A stretch of 64,000 bases of DNA from Thuidium tamariscinum (Eukaryota; Streptophyta; Bryopsida; Hypnales; Thuidiaceae): contig OX344752.2 in NCBI GenBank assembly GCA_947034885.2, forward strand, positions 14,322,001 to 14,386,000, in the 5' to 3' direction. Below, in pieces: positions 34,720 to 47,905 of this stretch. How positions within the stretch are numbered: position 1 is the first letter of the stretch; each line of letters opens with the position of its first letter. The notes below the pieces were generated by a model. That model was not told the origin of the DNA and ran no database searches. It worked only from the letters and a program-made list of their open reading frames with translations. The position numbers and the translations under genes were made by a program.

Positions 34720-37700
34720 ATGGCGTGGCTCGGTAATTTTACGGTGAGCGACTTCGCGGGTGCGGTGACGAAGCTAAGCGAGAGTGTGAAGAACATTGAG
34801 AAGAATTTTGATTCAGCTCTTGGCTTCGAAAGCAGTGAGAGCGGGAGTCGCGATGGTATGCTCTAGCTAGGAATTTTCCCCGCTTTTTTTGGTGCCTTTT
34901 CTTTTGGTGTAATGCACATTTTATATATTTTGGGGAGCTGGAAATGAATGAAATTCGATGAAGGACTGTTTTTTAGTCCAGATCTGTGTGCGTCTATCGT
35001 GGAATGGATGCCTTTGTGTTTGTGAGTTTAGGAAGTGAGCTGATGCGTCCTCTGTTTTGCAAGGGACAGGACGTCCGTCGGGAGAACGGGCAGCTAGCGT
35101 GTTTGAGAGTCTTCTTCCTCCTTCGATTTTGGCGAAGGCTACATCCGAGTCAATTATAGGAACCTCCGCAGTAACTGATAGTGGCGATTCAAAGCCAGAG
35201 GCCGCTCAATCGAGTAGTGCTGTGGTGACGCCCGAGGTCTCTGAAAAGAGCGGGAATGAGGGCTCCAGTTCAGTGGAAACAGGTACGGAGGTGAGCTCCG
35301 TGGATGTCCAGACTGATGAACACGAAACGCAATCTTCGACCATGTCAGCGGAAGCGATCATCTCGCCTGAGGAATCCTCGGGGGATAATGTGAGGGAGAA
35401 TGGAGCAGAAAAGGAGGAACAATCCGGAAGGGATGGCATTGTTCTCAAGGACGGATTGCCAGATGCGCAGGCTGAAGGAAGCGCTTCTGACCAGCTAACA
35501 ACTGCGCCGGAGCCTACTGAAGTCGACAGAAATGAGAATCATGTCAATGGAGTGCACGATGAAGTGAAGAGTGAAACAATTGACGATGCTGTGTTAGAAT
35601 CGTCTAAGGATATGACGACATCTGACTCGAGTTCCCCAATTTCTGCTCCTCCCTCTGAGAAGATCCAAGGAACAGATACTGCAGAAGTCGAACCCAAACC
35701 TGTCTTCGAAAGCCAACCCTTCCTTCTCGACACGTCTGCCCGGGGAGGCGATAAAGTGGAGAAGGAGTTGAAAATGATGGAAGCTGCACTTCTAGGTGCG
35801 GCAAGACAGTCGCAGGTGAGCTATCGACTCCCTTTGGAGGGTTTTTAAGCGTCTACAGGTGTTTTGGGTATTTTGTAACTATAATGCTTCTCAATTACAT
35901 GGGAACTGCTCTGTGAAGACCCGATTCAGGGGATAAATTCCTCATCACTCAAGTATTTGGGATCTGTGGCTTGAGCATTTTTTATTCTTTGGGTACTATT
36001 TTGCGGGGAGCTTAGGTTTTAGCAAATAGCAGCAATCACTCATCCAGGTGCTATAAATCAAATGCGATTCATTTCGATGTTCAGAACGTAACGAATTTAT
36101 GACCTTAGAAGTATTGGTTTTTGGCAGGCAAAAGCGGACGAGATTTCTAGACTTATGGTGGAGAATGAGCAACTGAAAGCTTCGCTTGAGGATCTCAAGG
36201 TACGTTTAAAGTCCAGATCTTTTCAGATGTGAGCCAGTTAGACCGTAGAGCCTTGGGATCATTTCATTGCTGAATGCGCCTTTACACTAGTTCTTTGTAT
36301 CAGCTACTTGAATTAACTGTGGTCTATTACCTGCTGTTTAGCTGCTAGATAGGAGGGGGCAAGCATCTCCTTTAGCATTGATTGTGTAGTAGTCGTGGTC
36401 ACTCTGCGGAAGCTAACGATGGAGCAATTGAATGCAATATACATGTAGTTATGTTCTTTGAGTACTCCAATTTCCTTCTTGGATATTCCAGTTGTCATAT
36501 TGAGACACTTTCTCTGCTGGATCTGAAAATGTGAAACTATAATTTCTAGATGTTGCCAGTAGTTCACTTTTCATAAGTTCTGAAGAGCTTGCCGATTGAG
36601 CAGAAATTTAATTCCCTTCGCATGTATCTTGGTTTCGGCTCAATTGTGAATGACGTATTATATTAAGACCCAGAGAGGATCTGTGGTCCTCTAAGAAGGG
36701 TTTATGGAGACTCAACTATTGCCATTGCTTCCAGTTAGCTATCTTAGAATGAAATGTATGTAGATCTTTATGAACTTGACTCTGCCATTTTATCAGAGGA
36801 AGACAAATGAATCGGAGACAGATATTATGCGTGAAGAGTATCAGCAGCGAATAAGTGCTGCTGAACGCAAGGTAAGTTTTGTCCTTCTTGTATTCAATTA
36901 CTTTGGATTTTATAATGCAAGATGGTTTAAGATATATCAAACTAGTTACTTTGAATGGCTCTCTGCAAAATGTTTCCATTTAATTATTTTTCCATGGCGT
37001 TGTCCGTCATGATTGACTTGACTACGCTGTCTGTATGAGGGGAAACTAATGTGCCGTGTCTCGTCATAAATAAAGTCTCGAACCTCTTTCACGTCATAGC
37101 TTGAAGTAATCGTACTGGTGACGATCACTTTGCAGGTCTATGCACTTACGAAGGAAAAGGATATGTTACGGAGGGAGCAGAATCGAAAGAGCGACTCCTC
37201 AATGTTGCTAAAAGAGAAAGACGAAATCATCAAGGCAGTCATGGCTGAAGGTCAGTCTGTCGGGCTACTGCTCTGTGCACTTGAGAGTAACTTTATTTTT
37301 AATTTGATGCACTGTTCTCCATTTGCTACTTCCCTGTATGATCTTGAAGTTTTTGTCGACATTTATTGCTTCCTACAGGCGAGGAGTTGTCCAGAAAGCA
37401 GGCAGTGATAGAAGGGACCGTCAAAAAGCTACGCGCTCAAGTTCGGGAGCTCGAGGAGGAGAAGGGCCGATTAACAACTAGACTTCAGGTAAATTCGAAT
37501 AAAGAACAGAAGTTTCGAACTGATGGATATTTGCTGGGTGGACTCTGAGTTCGCGTTTTAGAGTTTTAGGTTTCTATACGACATGTTTCTCACGTATTAC
37601 CATGTTACAAGTATAGGATTTGCTATTGTTTAGGAGATTTAGAGACAGCTACAGCTTTTTAAATCCGTTTTGAGCAGACTCAGAGTTGTTTTCATGAACA

Positions 37701-40700
37701 ATTGCATTCATTGTTCTTAGGTGGAGGAGGCAAAAGTGGAAAGCATGAGGAAAGATAAGGCAGCTACTGAGAAGGCTCTGCAGGACGCAGTGGAAAGAGG
37801 ACAATCTGAGCTGTCAGTTCAGAAAGAATTCTATAGCAATGCTCTCACAGAAGCAAGGGAAGCTGCAGCTATAGCTGAGGCTCGAGTTGATAATGAAGCT
37901 CGGGCTGCTTTGGATATGAGTTTGAAAGAAGCTAGTGAGCGAGAGACGACACTCTTGCAGAACATAGATGAGCTTCGCCAGGCGCTCACACGCACTGAGC
38001 AACAGGTCCACTTTTTGGTCTTCTTCTGTATGTATATTGTTGTAGTCGGGTTGTTAAAATTGACCTAATTCTACTCGGATCAAGTTAGATTAAGATGAGA
38101 TAAGTACATCATCCTGTATTGTGCATACGTGTCATTTGTATACTATGAGTGGTGCATATTAATTGGAGTCAGAGTGGATATCTGTACAACACTATGTCAT
38201 GTCTTGAAAGACATCGTTTGCTAAGAGATAAGTATGTGAAGCGCACTGCATGTGAGCTCATACGCGTAGTAACTTGGTAGTTATTAAGCTTAACCTTTTC
38301 CGAATTCAACTTTGGTGCTAGATAGTTCAATGATCAAGAGCACCGTGAATATCTTTTCGTCTTAGTAGCGGCAATATATTTGAGAATGTGGAAGGGGACG
38401 GCGGTAGGTAAAGCTTATTTGCCTAGAGAGCTACTTTCTTCACTCGTAGTTCCCTCCAGTTGTTATTCAGTATCAGAGTTTTGTTGAGAATCAATCTTCT
38501 CATCAATGTTCGCCTTTTAATATTCGAGTTCTTTGCTGGCAGGCTGCTATCCGAGAGGACACGTTTCGAACTGACGTTGAAGATCTTGAGAAACGTTGCC
38601 AGGTAATTTCATGTTATCACTTTTTAGGACTGCAGCGAATCATCGCCGAGAAGGATCTATACCTGTAATCTGTTGCTCTATTTGCAAACGTAATTCACGC
38701 TAGAATGCATCCTCAATAACTTACTTCACGTTCCTCCTTATCTTATATATCATGTTTATTGGGATCCAACCATAAATTTCGAGGATTAATGCAGGCTGCT
38801 GAGGCTCGTTATGAGGATCTGAGTTCACGCATGCCAGAGTCCACCCGACCTCTACTTCGACACATTGAAGCACTACAGGTGCCTGTTTGTATTCACTTCT
38901 TTTAGAGGAATGCGTAAGAAACAAACGCATTTATGTATGCTCGAGTACTCCGGGTCTTGCATGACGTTCAGTTTAGCAATTGTAACCGTATTACCCTTTG
39001 CGTCTGTGACATCTGTGATGTAAGTGACGGCGGGAATCTTATTGGTTTAGAAAATTGAAGCACATACTTCCAGGTTTCACTTGTTTCTTAGATATATCGC
39101 ACTGACCAGTATTCATGGGGAACATGGAATGCTTACAGGAATCGATGGCAATGCGGACGGAGACATGGAATGGTGTGGAACGGTCGTTGAATTCACGCAT
39201 GCAGGTAAGGCCAACGCTTTTAAAATTATTTATCCTGTTATATTCATCTGCAGAGTTCACAGTAAATTCGTTTCTGCTTATTTGGACGGCTACTAAAGTT
39301 TGTTTGCATACATTGCTAGTCATGTATGCAGAGAACTGATATGTTCATTCTCTAGCAGACAGATAAATTAATATGTATCATATTAATTTCTTATTGACTG
39401 GTTGTTTTGGACTGTAATGGATTCTCAGCAAGCTGAAGCCAGAGCCGCAACTGCCCAAGAGAAGGAGAGGGCGCTCAATGAGCGTCTTAATCAAACGTTG
39501 TCGCGAATGGCAGTCATGGAAGCTCAGGTTTCCTGTCTTCGGGCAGAACAATCACAGCTTCAGCGTTCCTTGGAGAAAGAGAGGCAGCGTGCATCGGAAA
39601 ATCGTCAGGAGTATTTGGTTGCCACTGAAGCTGCTACAACTCATGAAGGTCGTGCTCGTCAGCTGGAGGACGAGATCAAGACTATTCGCAAGCAGCTTTT
39701 GGCTGAACTCAAAGAAGAGAAATCTCGTCGCGAGGCTCTTGAACAGGTACCACTGACGTGCTGTAACATGGACCTTCTAATCATTCGTCATCGCTATGCA
39801 CGTATTTTTCTTAGATACTTGTGATAGTCGCTTCTTTGTATATGCTTGATGGTAGCTTCGAATATGGTTTTCCCAAAACCAGTTCAGTAAGTGGTTTATT
39901 CTCAACTATTTGAGGTGATCGAATTATTAAGGTTCTTGTCTATCGTCTGGTATGTGTTGTTCATCACAGTTGCGATAGTTCATAGTCCATTCCAGGCTGT
40001 TACAGATACTTCGCTATCAATCATTTTTTGCAAGTAGATGGAGTCAACAGTTACGAGCGCTGCGGTAGTTAAGTTTCACATTGTTGTGTCATTATGTTCT
40101 CAGGAAATAGAACAAGAGCGGACAGCCATGGCAGAGTATGAGAAACGGATTCGTGCGGAGGGTCGGGCTGCTGCGGAGAAAGCTGTTGCAGCTGCTCAAC
40201 CTAACGATCCAGGTGTGACCCTCTTCTCATTTTTATTCTTCTCACCACACGGAGCACTGAATTAAGGTATTCTGACTGAAGAAATAAGATGAAAGTTAAT
40301 ACCTGCATGAAAATTTCTGCTTTGCTTTGCAAGTGAACATTTTGCTTGATCAGTTATGAGTTGGGTAAGTTTAGTGAATCGGTCATTTATAAGATATATG
40401 TCTTCTCTTTTTCAGACATTTCGTATTACAAGGGATTCTTCGTAGTAAGAAGAATTCACCAATGTTGTACTAATGGGAATAGTCGGTGCAGGAAAGGGCT
40501 TGAAGCGGACCCCGAGCTTTGGTAGTCAGGGAAGTATGGAGGAGAGTCTACTTCTACAGACTTCATTTGACACCTCACAAGACCACCGATATACGGGGCA
40601 TAGTGACAGGCATAGTGGCAGGTTCAGTTTTAGCGATCGTCCTCCCTCGCCGTCAATCCATTTTGGGAAATTTACTTATGAACAACTTGAGACTCAACTA

Positions 40701-42472
40701 CGGCAAAAAGAAGGAGAAGTGGCCTCTTATGCATCACGATTGGTATGTCCAGCATACCTCCTCGCATGTGTGTCAAGAATTTATGTTCAAGGAAGTGGTT
40801 GTTTTACTCAGGCAAGCTAGCCTTGTTGCTATTTTGTGGTCATACCAATAATAAGTTTTCCAACTCACCCTGAGCTGCGTTTTGGGTCAACAGGCTGCTT
40901 TGGAGTTGACTAGGGACTCTTTAGCTGAAGAGTTAGTCAAGGCGACTACTCAGGTACTTCCATGTTTCCAAATCGTTGCGTTTGTCAATAGTTCCTGGGT
41001 GGCCTATTTTCAAATTACCAAAATTAGCTAGTGTTAAGGGAATGTTTCCAGTTCGTTTTGCAAAGCCTTCGAAGTCGTTTTTTGCCACAGTCCGTGATTG
41101 TTGGTTTTCAGTACTCTAAATAGTATATTTAGTGTTAGCAACACTATTTACGACCCATGACACTAATATCATTAAGCCTACTAAAGTAAGTAACACTAAA
41201 TCTCATTTCTAACACTAAAAGTACTCTATGGTAAATCTGAAATCTGAAAAGGTTTACATTTAGTGTTAGAATATATTAAAAAAATGAATTTGCAAAGGAA
41301 AAGATTGAAGACAAGGAAAATGATGGAAGTTTAGTGTTACACTAATTCTAGTAAAGTTGAGATTTATTGTTCGGTCGGGTAGGGGGGTAAAAACACTAAA
41401 TGCAATACAACACTAAATATACTTTTTGGTGTAGTCTCTTTGATTATGGTCATGAAATGTACTCTTTACTCTTCTTCAACATTGATTAGGTTTCCAGGGA
41501 TTACTGTCTTCGCGACAGGTCAAACTTGGGTTATGATCTTTAAGTTCCTGTGTTGCCATATTGCTGATCTAGCTACTCAAATTTCCTCACCCAATGATTT
41601 TTGAGGTTACTCGTGACCATGCTTGTTGGAGGTTCAAAAGATTATCCATTGAAATAATGTTGATGGTGTCGTGCCTGAAGAACTATAAATTGTAATTATT
41701 CATTGCACATTATTCTCCTATTCTCATAGATAATTCCTGAGACATCTAGAACCACATGTGTTTGACAGTCTGATTGAAAAATTACGTGCGTATTCGTTAT
41801 TTCTGACCTCGGAATTTGTTCGTTTGCCAGTGTGAAGCACTGAGAGCAGAGGCCAATTTGTTGCTGGGCATGCGAGCTGAGCTGGAGTCTTTACGCCGCC
41901 GGCACACATCAGCCTTGGAGCTCATGGGTGAGCGTGATGAAGAGGTAGCTACATTTTCCCTTTCTCCAACTTTCAGTTTGTCCTGTTGGAAATAGCAACT
42001 GCAATCCATTTATTTTAGAATGCTAGAAGAACGGAAGGGCGCAGATATCATTCCTTGGTGATTCACGATGTGAGTCCTCTATCGATTCCTATGTGATGTG
42101 ATGTTTGCAGGTGGAGGAGCTCAGAGCTGATTTGGCAGATGTTAAACATATGTATCGAGAACAGATTGACATGCTGGTGGGCCAGGTATTTTCTCGAATC
42201 CAAGTCACTAATGCGACAGACATGTTTTACCGTTTTGTTCGGTAGCTCCTATTGACACTGCTGCCATCATCTTGCCCTTGAGCAGTGGTCTCTCCTGTCA
42301 AATTAGTTTTGGGAGGCTGCTTATTTGTCTCTTCTTTATCTGTTACGTTCTGAGGGTGCAATTCTTCCAAAGAAGCTGTCATAACCGGCAGAAGTGAGGA
42401 GATGTGACTGAACAGAAGTAATTTTGTGCAATGCAGATTGAAAGACTGAGTACTGCTATGGGACACAAGTAA
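34720..42472 (+). CDS. Golgin candidate 5-like (TMF/ARA160-type) Golgi coiled-coil protein
   Basis: Seventeen exons: 34720-34855, 35064-35815, 36128-36199, 36797-36871, 37136-37250, 37379-37488, 37721-38005, 38543-38602, 38795-38878, 39139-39204, 39429-39746, 40104-40212, 40492-40742, 40894-40953, 41831-41944, 42111-42185, 42437-42472. They splice in frame to 905 residues; plant GC5 proteins are around 950. The start is fixed by MAWLGNF and ESVKNIEKNFDSALGF, the conserved N-terminal motif. Residues 46-270 are acidic and Ser-rich; from about 275 to the end it is coiled coil. QTLSRMAVMEAQVSCLRAEQ (about 600-620) and LELMGERDEEVEELRADL (near 860-880), ending in the TMF C-terminal domain, are family hallmarks. 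TMF binds Rab6 and tethers vesicles at the Golgi in animals; the plant protein is Golgi-localised. A MITE sits in intron 14. Exon borders are by eye. Confidence 0.93.
41110..41435. mobile_element. MITE in golgin intron 14 (short copy of the 28496 family)
   Basis: Ends AGTACTCTAAATAGTATATT and complement GACTACACCAAAAAGTATAT. It shares with the 28496 copy the internal phrases CCTACTAAAGTAAGTAACAC, AACACTAAAAGTACTCTATG and GTAAATCTGAAAT. It lies well away from both splice sites of intron 14 (40954-41830). Confidence 0.75.
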
Positions 42473-43680
42473 CTTTATCAGTTTCCGTGTACCTGCCCGT
42501 TGTGACCATAAACAGTCATCGACAGTATCTTTCTAATTATTTGTCGCTGCCATCACACCTCTCGGTACATCTCACATCACCACAGTTTTCGTAATCAGGT
42601 CATTGGTCCCCCTTTGTTTGAGGATAGTGCTCTTTTCATACAAAGGAGACCGTTTACTTAGGAATTGGTACCATGTGATGACCAAAAGGAGGTTGGTGTA
42701 ACCTGTAGCCCCATCGCAACAAAGTTTAAATCCTAGTGCTCTGGTCAATCATATAGCTGTAGGGTAAATTTAGGTTCAGATTCTTTGAGAACTGCATTAT
42801 CGCCATTCGTGATGCATGCCTTGTGCTTCCTATTAAAAGCACTACGTAGTTTAGTCCAAATTTGGAAGCTAAGCAAACGACACGAATTCCAGGTCGATGG
42901 TGTCCCTTGCTTTGCTTCCCATGATGGCGGGGTCGATCTTTAGAAGATATATGAGTTGTACATCTGCAGCACCTGCAGTCTGGATTTATAAATGGGTGCA
43001 TTTGATGTGTAATTTACCTCTTTGGTTTTATGCAAATATGCTTATGAACATCCTTGCAGCTAGGGATGCCTCCAGTGTTAAAATTCTCAGTACATGTCGA
43101 AGAAAGTATTGAAGAGGAGTACTGGAAACGAGATGAGAGGGGGCAGGCTGTGAGCAGCAGCGTTCAAGTTGAGAGGCTCAGGCTGCTTGTGTATCTCCTT
43201 GGGCAGGTCACCGGGATCAGTCCATCCTGGGATCACGTAATCTGGGGCACTGTAGCCGACGGAGCAGGAAGTGCGGAGGTTAATGGCACCCCATGAGGAC
43301 TTCTCTTCACAGCACATCTCGTAGATGTTGGTTAACAGCACACCAATGCAACTCTGCGGCAGACAAGCCCAACGTGTAAATGTAGAGTGGTGGAGATGGC
43401 GATCTCACGTCAGGGTGTCTAAAATCTGAATGTTTCTTGATAGCCTTATAAAGAGAATCTTCCCCATGCTTCATAAGGTGGTCTTGCTATGATCAGAGTG
43501 ATGCCTGGTAAGATTACTGGGATCATGGGGGAGATTCTTTTCGTGGCAATTCTTATAAGTTCCTGAAACGGTCTAATTTTCATTAAACATCCGTTATCTT
43601 TGTTCTTAATCTGGATGCATATTGCAACCTGATTTCTGTCCATTTCTTGCTATCTGTCTTAAGTCTTAGGGTTAGGGTTT
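42473..43680. other. Downstream of golgin; unassigned, partly GC-rich
   Basis: The first part is probably the golgin 3' UTR. At 43054-43341 both strands are open. The minus strand (43341-43087) reads MCCEEKSSWGAINLRTSCSV and on through PDYVIPGWTDPGDLPKEIHK with GC-rich third positions. No family recognised. It could be an exon or gene fragment, or chance. Confidence 0.3.
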
Positions 43681-44330
43681 GTGGAAGGAATATTGGGCGT
43701 CACTCTCGACTTGGGTTCCAGTCGCCAGTAGCAGTTTGTGGAGTTCGGAGCCAGTTTCAAGTAAGTGAGGGTTTCTGTGTTCCAAATCTCAAGTAAAATC
43801 CGGGTTTCTGTCGATTCTTATTGCCATGTAATGATTGCCGAGCTTCTGATCCTTGAATTTTAGGGTTAGGGTTCGTTCAATTACAATTTCAGCCTGAGAT
43901 TGGGGATCACTCTCGATTGAGCTGATTGGGGGTTGTCTCGAAAAGTGTAGGAGTTGAGGGTTAACTCTGGCTCACCGTGCAAAATCGTTCGGTGTCGTTC
44001 GTCTGGCACTGGGACCATAGGGAGACGTTGCGGTGCGTGTCTCGGCTTGCGAGTGTGAAGTTGAGGAAACGCTGGGGGGCCTTGGGCGCTGCCACTTTCA
44101 TCTCGGTGGCAGCCTTGCTGAAAGTTCGCAAGAAATCGAAGGTGTACGTCTCGATTATCATATTCGGCCGACTACAGTTGTAGTCTCCCCGGACGAGAGG
44201 CTGCAGGAACGCGATGAGGAGGAGCAAAGGCTGTACTGCGGACATTCTCTTCCTATGGAATGCCATTTATGGCAGACATGGAATTACTCCATAGCCAGCT
44301 GTTAGTCCTGGGGAGTCGGGAGTCAAAAAT
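43681..44330. other. Unassigned GC-rich patch with telo-box-like motifs
   Basis: GGGTTAGGGTTTG at 43668-43680 and TAGGGTTAGGGTTCG at 43861 head two related blocks, each with a (G/A)TCACTCTCGA(C/T)T phrase about 35-45 bp on, so the patch contains an imperfect duplication of about 200 bp. It resembles a plant promoter and leader. An open frame at 44033-44305 (+) lacks a recognised domain. An opposing frame (44266-43961) begins with a hydrophobic, signal-like stretch (QPLLLLIAFLQPLV). Neither is convincing. A truncated gene start is possible. Confidence 0.3.
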
Positions 44331-46966
44331 ATTAACATGTAAAGTAGTATCACCTAAAATTAAATGAGCTTGTGTGACACAATTGTTGTTAAGGTAAAAC
44401 CACCTGTAACCGATCATTTAAGATATTTGAGACATGATCTGATGCAGTATAAGGCAAAACAAATATTTTCAGAGGTGCAAAGATAAAAATGTTGAGGATT
44501 GCAAAAGGTTTGGTAATTTTATCACATGAATTGAAATTACTAAGAATTTTGAAAGGCCAAAAGTCCTACAAACCTATAGCCAATGTGTAGGTTCTTTCAA
44601 TTACAACCATAGAAGAACTCCATTCTTGTTCATTACTTCTTTCTTACTTGTTCACTAACTTTGGGACGTGTTATGAACTTATTAGTCCCAACCTTGATAA
44701 AGTAGAAAACACACATTCCAAGATCTGATTGGAAAGCTATTCTAGCCTTACTAGAAATAAATGAAGTCTATAGGTTGGAGATGGGGTGTTGATTGCTTAT
44801 GGGTGGTTCTACCTTATGTGTTGGAGGAGCCCACATTTTCTCATCACATCAAGGTAATTGCAAATATATAATTGAGAAAATGACATTCAAATATAATATG
44901 CAAGCACTACTTGAAGTTGATGTGATGTGAAAGTGATAGATTCCAAAAATTGCATACTAATTTCATTGTCTTCATCTTGAACATTGCAAAATAAACATCT
45001 TTATAGTCTTTGGAATACATAAGGTATAGTTTTTAGAATCTTACATGATTTTTTTAGTGATCCTACCTTACATATATAACATTTATAAAAGCATATGGGT
45101 ATGTGATGTGATATGTACCATGTTACAACCAACCTTTAGAAAAAAAAATTAATGTTTGTATATTTTAACCTCTATCATCCTAAAAGATCCAAAAGTCATC
45201 ATTCAAATTTATACATTTCATTTTAATTTAAAATTCATTTAGATTTAGGACTTCCAAAAGTAGTCATTCACAACATGAAATTCATCTTCACATTTAGAAA
45301 TTCTAGTTAAAAAATATTTGCTCAATATCAATTAATTGAATAATTCAAATAAAAATCTTTTCAAATCACTACACTTTAAATTTAACATTTTCCACTTAGA
45401 AAAAGAAGATTCTTAGAACAGTTACAATATTGCTTTCGCAATCAATTTTAGAAGGAATTAAAAAAATTTGGTTATATTTTTATTGGTAAATACTCATTAG
45501 CGAGGACTTTGACCTTGAATTGGAATTGGAAAATCAATTTTTAAGTTTTTGAGATGATAATTGCTTTGGCCAACTTCCATAATGTTAACACTTCCACATG
45601 GGTAGGAAGAAATTGAGTGACATTTAGCTTTGCCTTATTGTTAAACTAAAAACAACCCAAAACTCAAGTTTAATGTTAAAATTTAGTTTTCAAAAAAATA
45701 AAAACTTATTATCCACATTTTTATATGCCTTTTCTTCTAATCTTGCTAGCATACTATTTTAATTCTCCATTTACAAATATTCTACACTTTTTATGTAAAG
45801 TTTTAGAAACCTTTTTATCTTTATTGGCTACAAAGTTTGACCAATTCTAACAAATGGCAATTTGCCCTCAATGTTGTAATAATAGATTTAAAAATTAGAA
45901 AATGATGTATGGGCCCTATATTACAATTTTTTGTGTTTTATCATAAATCATTCTAAATTAAAAATTTGAATTACCCCTAGTCCTTTGCTCCTATAGTTCC
46001 ATTGTCCACTTAGGTAACAATTGAAAGTTCAAGAAAGTTCCTTTTACCTCAATTTTGGGCACAATTTTCTAAAAGTCTTTCATCTATATATAAGAGAGAG
46101 AAATACCTAATCTTTATGAAAATGTAATTTTTGTTTCAGTTGGTGTATGGTATAAAAAATTATGCCATTCTAACTCCCTAGTACAAAATTGAATTTGTTA
46201 GGCAATAAAACAAATGGAAAAAAACTTGGAAATTTTTTTTCCTTGTAGATTATTTTTTGTCTATATGTAGAAAACTTTGTATCATTGAATTTGGATTAGC
46301 AATGTGAAAGTTATGGATCTTCTATTGTTTTGGAAGCAATCATGGCATCTTCTTGAAAAATTAACATGTTGAATTTGTTTTTGGATTCAATTTTTAAAGT
46401 TTTTAGAAATTGAAAAAATTCCACAAGATTTAGTGTGCTTGCTAGAACAATCTCACTACAAGAATTAGTATGTTATAAACCCATCTTTATTTAAGAACTA
46501 TTTTAGATTTGGATTTTCTTTTATTATTTAACTTTTTTTTTCACAATTTCTTAAAGAATGAAAATATAATTATTTTCTTTGAAATTTTTTCTAAACTTTC
46601 AACTCAATTATTCAACTTTAATTTTTTTTAATTGAAATATGTAGTGCAAAAATTTAAAGCTAAAAAAGATTCAAAACTTTATAATCTAATGGCAAGCAAG
46701 GTGCAAGAAAAAACTGTTTTCTTTCCTTTAAACATAAAGTTAGTTTGCCTTTGATTTATGTGTAGTTTGTTTAAATATTTTACAATCTTTGTAGTTAAAG
46801 TTTTTGATGTTTCTTCATGACATCCCTACACCAATCTACTACAAGATATAATGTTTAAATATGCAAAAAAACAATGATTAACTTAATTTTGTTCCTTGCA
46901 ACAAAAATGGTAGTCTTAATTGGTTTTTAATAGAAACAAAAGCTTCATAATTGCAAAGGTTAACCC
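44331..46966. other. Gene-free AT-rich stretch
   Basis: Stops in all frames and no ordered repeat seen. Confidence 0.5.
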
Positions 46967-47325
46967 CTAAAGGTTTTTGACTATGTTTTCACCAAAACCA
47001 CTTCAAAACTATCATTTCTTAGACAACTACCAAATTTTAAGAAAAAAATATTTTTAGACAAAAATAACCGTAGGATCTTTTAGAACACAAGTTTAAATAG
47101 ATGTGAAAAATATTTCAACAATTTTCACCGTGTAGATTGCAAGATATAGTGTTTGAAGTGACAAAAATCATTTTCCTACCATTGCAAAAATCTAGGCAGC
47201 TACACTTCAAAAGACCATATTTGTATGGAAAAATGTCCAAAATGATTGTAACTCTGGATTCATTCTTCAAGTGAAGTTGGCTACATGTTCAAAAAATTTC
47301 AAATCATTTGGAATTGTATAGTGGG
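46967..47325. repeat. Dispersed repeat R1, copy c
   Basis: Starts GGTTAACCCCTAAAGG and follows copies a and b through CACCGTGTAGATTGCAAGAT, AGGCAGCTACACTTC and CATTTGGAATTGTA. No facing TTAACCC terminus was found downstream, so it is a half element. Confidence 0.6.
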
Positions 47326-47364
47326 GTACCAATCAAAATGTCGTTTTCGAATTCGTAGTGAAAA

Positions 47365-47905
47365 ATTTCAATATTGCCAGCTTGAAAGCCTCTCGAGAGC
47401 TCAAAAATTGGTATTTTACCACGAAATTTTTACCACAGCATCATCTTTAAGTTAATTATATGTATGCCAAATTTCAAGGCCAAAAGATTCACCGAAAAAA
47501 AGTTATTCAAAATCTACCAACATGGACAGTGGTGAGAAACATTTCACTACTTTCAACTTTGACACCTTCCTAAGGATTGAGTTTTTTTTCTTTTACCCTG
47601 AAATTTTTGTCATGAAACAATCTCTATGTTTTTAATATGTATAAAAAATTTCAAGGTAAAATTTTTCTTTTAAGAAGATATTTGAAATCTCCAAATAGGT
47701 GTAGTTTTGAGAAAATTTTCACATTTGCCAATTTTGACACCCTCCCAAGGGCTGAAAAATTGGTTTCTTACCATGAATTTTTTTTTGTGAAGTCATCTCT
47801 ATGTTGATAATATGTGCTCCAAATTTCAAGTTCAAATGAGTTACCAAAAACAAGATATACAAAATCTCCCAACGTGTGTAATTGTGAGGAGGAGTTTTTG
47901 AGCCC
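47365..47905. repeat. Tandem array, three units of about 177 bp
   Basis: Each unit has an AAAAATTGGTxTxTTACC(A/C)(C/T)GAA block, then TCATCT(C/T)TAxGTTxATAATATGT, then CAAATTTCAAG(G/T), ending in an AAAATCT(A/C)C phrase and a GTGxGxAATTGTGAG-like stretch. Copies are 65-80% alike by eye. Confidence 0.65.

Noticed and set aside
35206..35804. Minus-strand frames opposite golgin exon 2
   Set aside because: Antisense shadows of a long coding exon that is clearly supported by homology on the plus strand.
43961..44266. Minus-strand frame with a signal-peptide-like N-terminus
   Set aside because: It overlaps plus-strand frames in a leader-like GC-rich patch; hydrophobic Leu runs arise easily, and no mature-protein family is visible.
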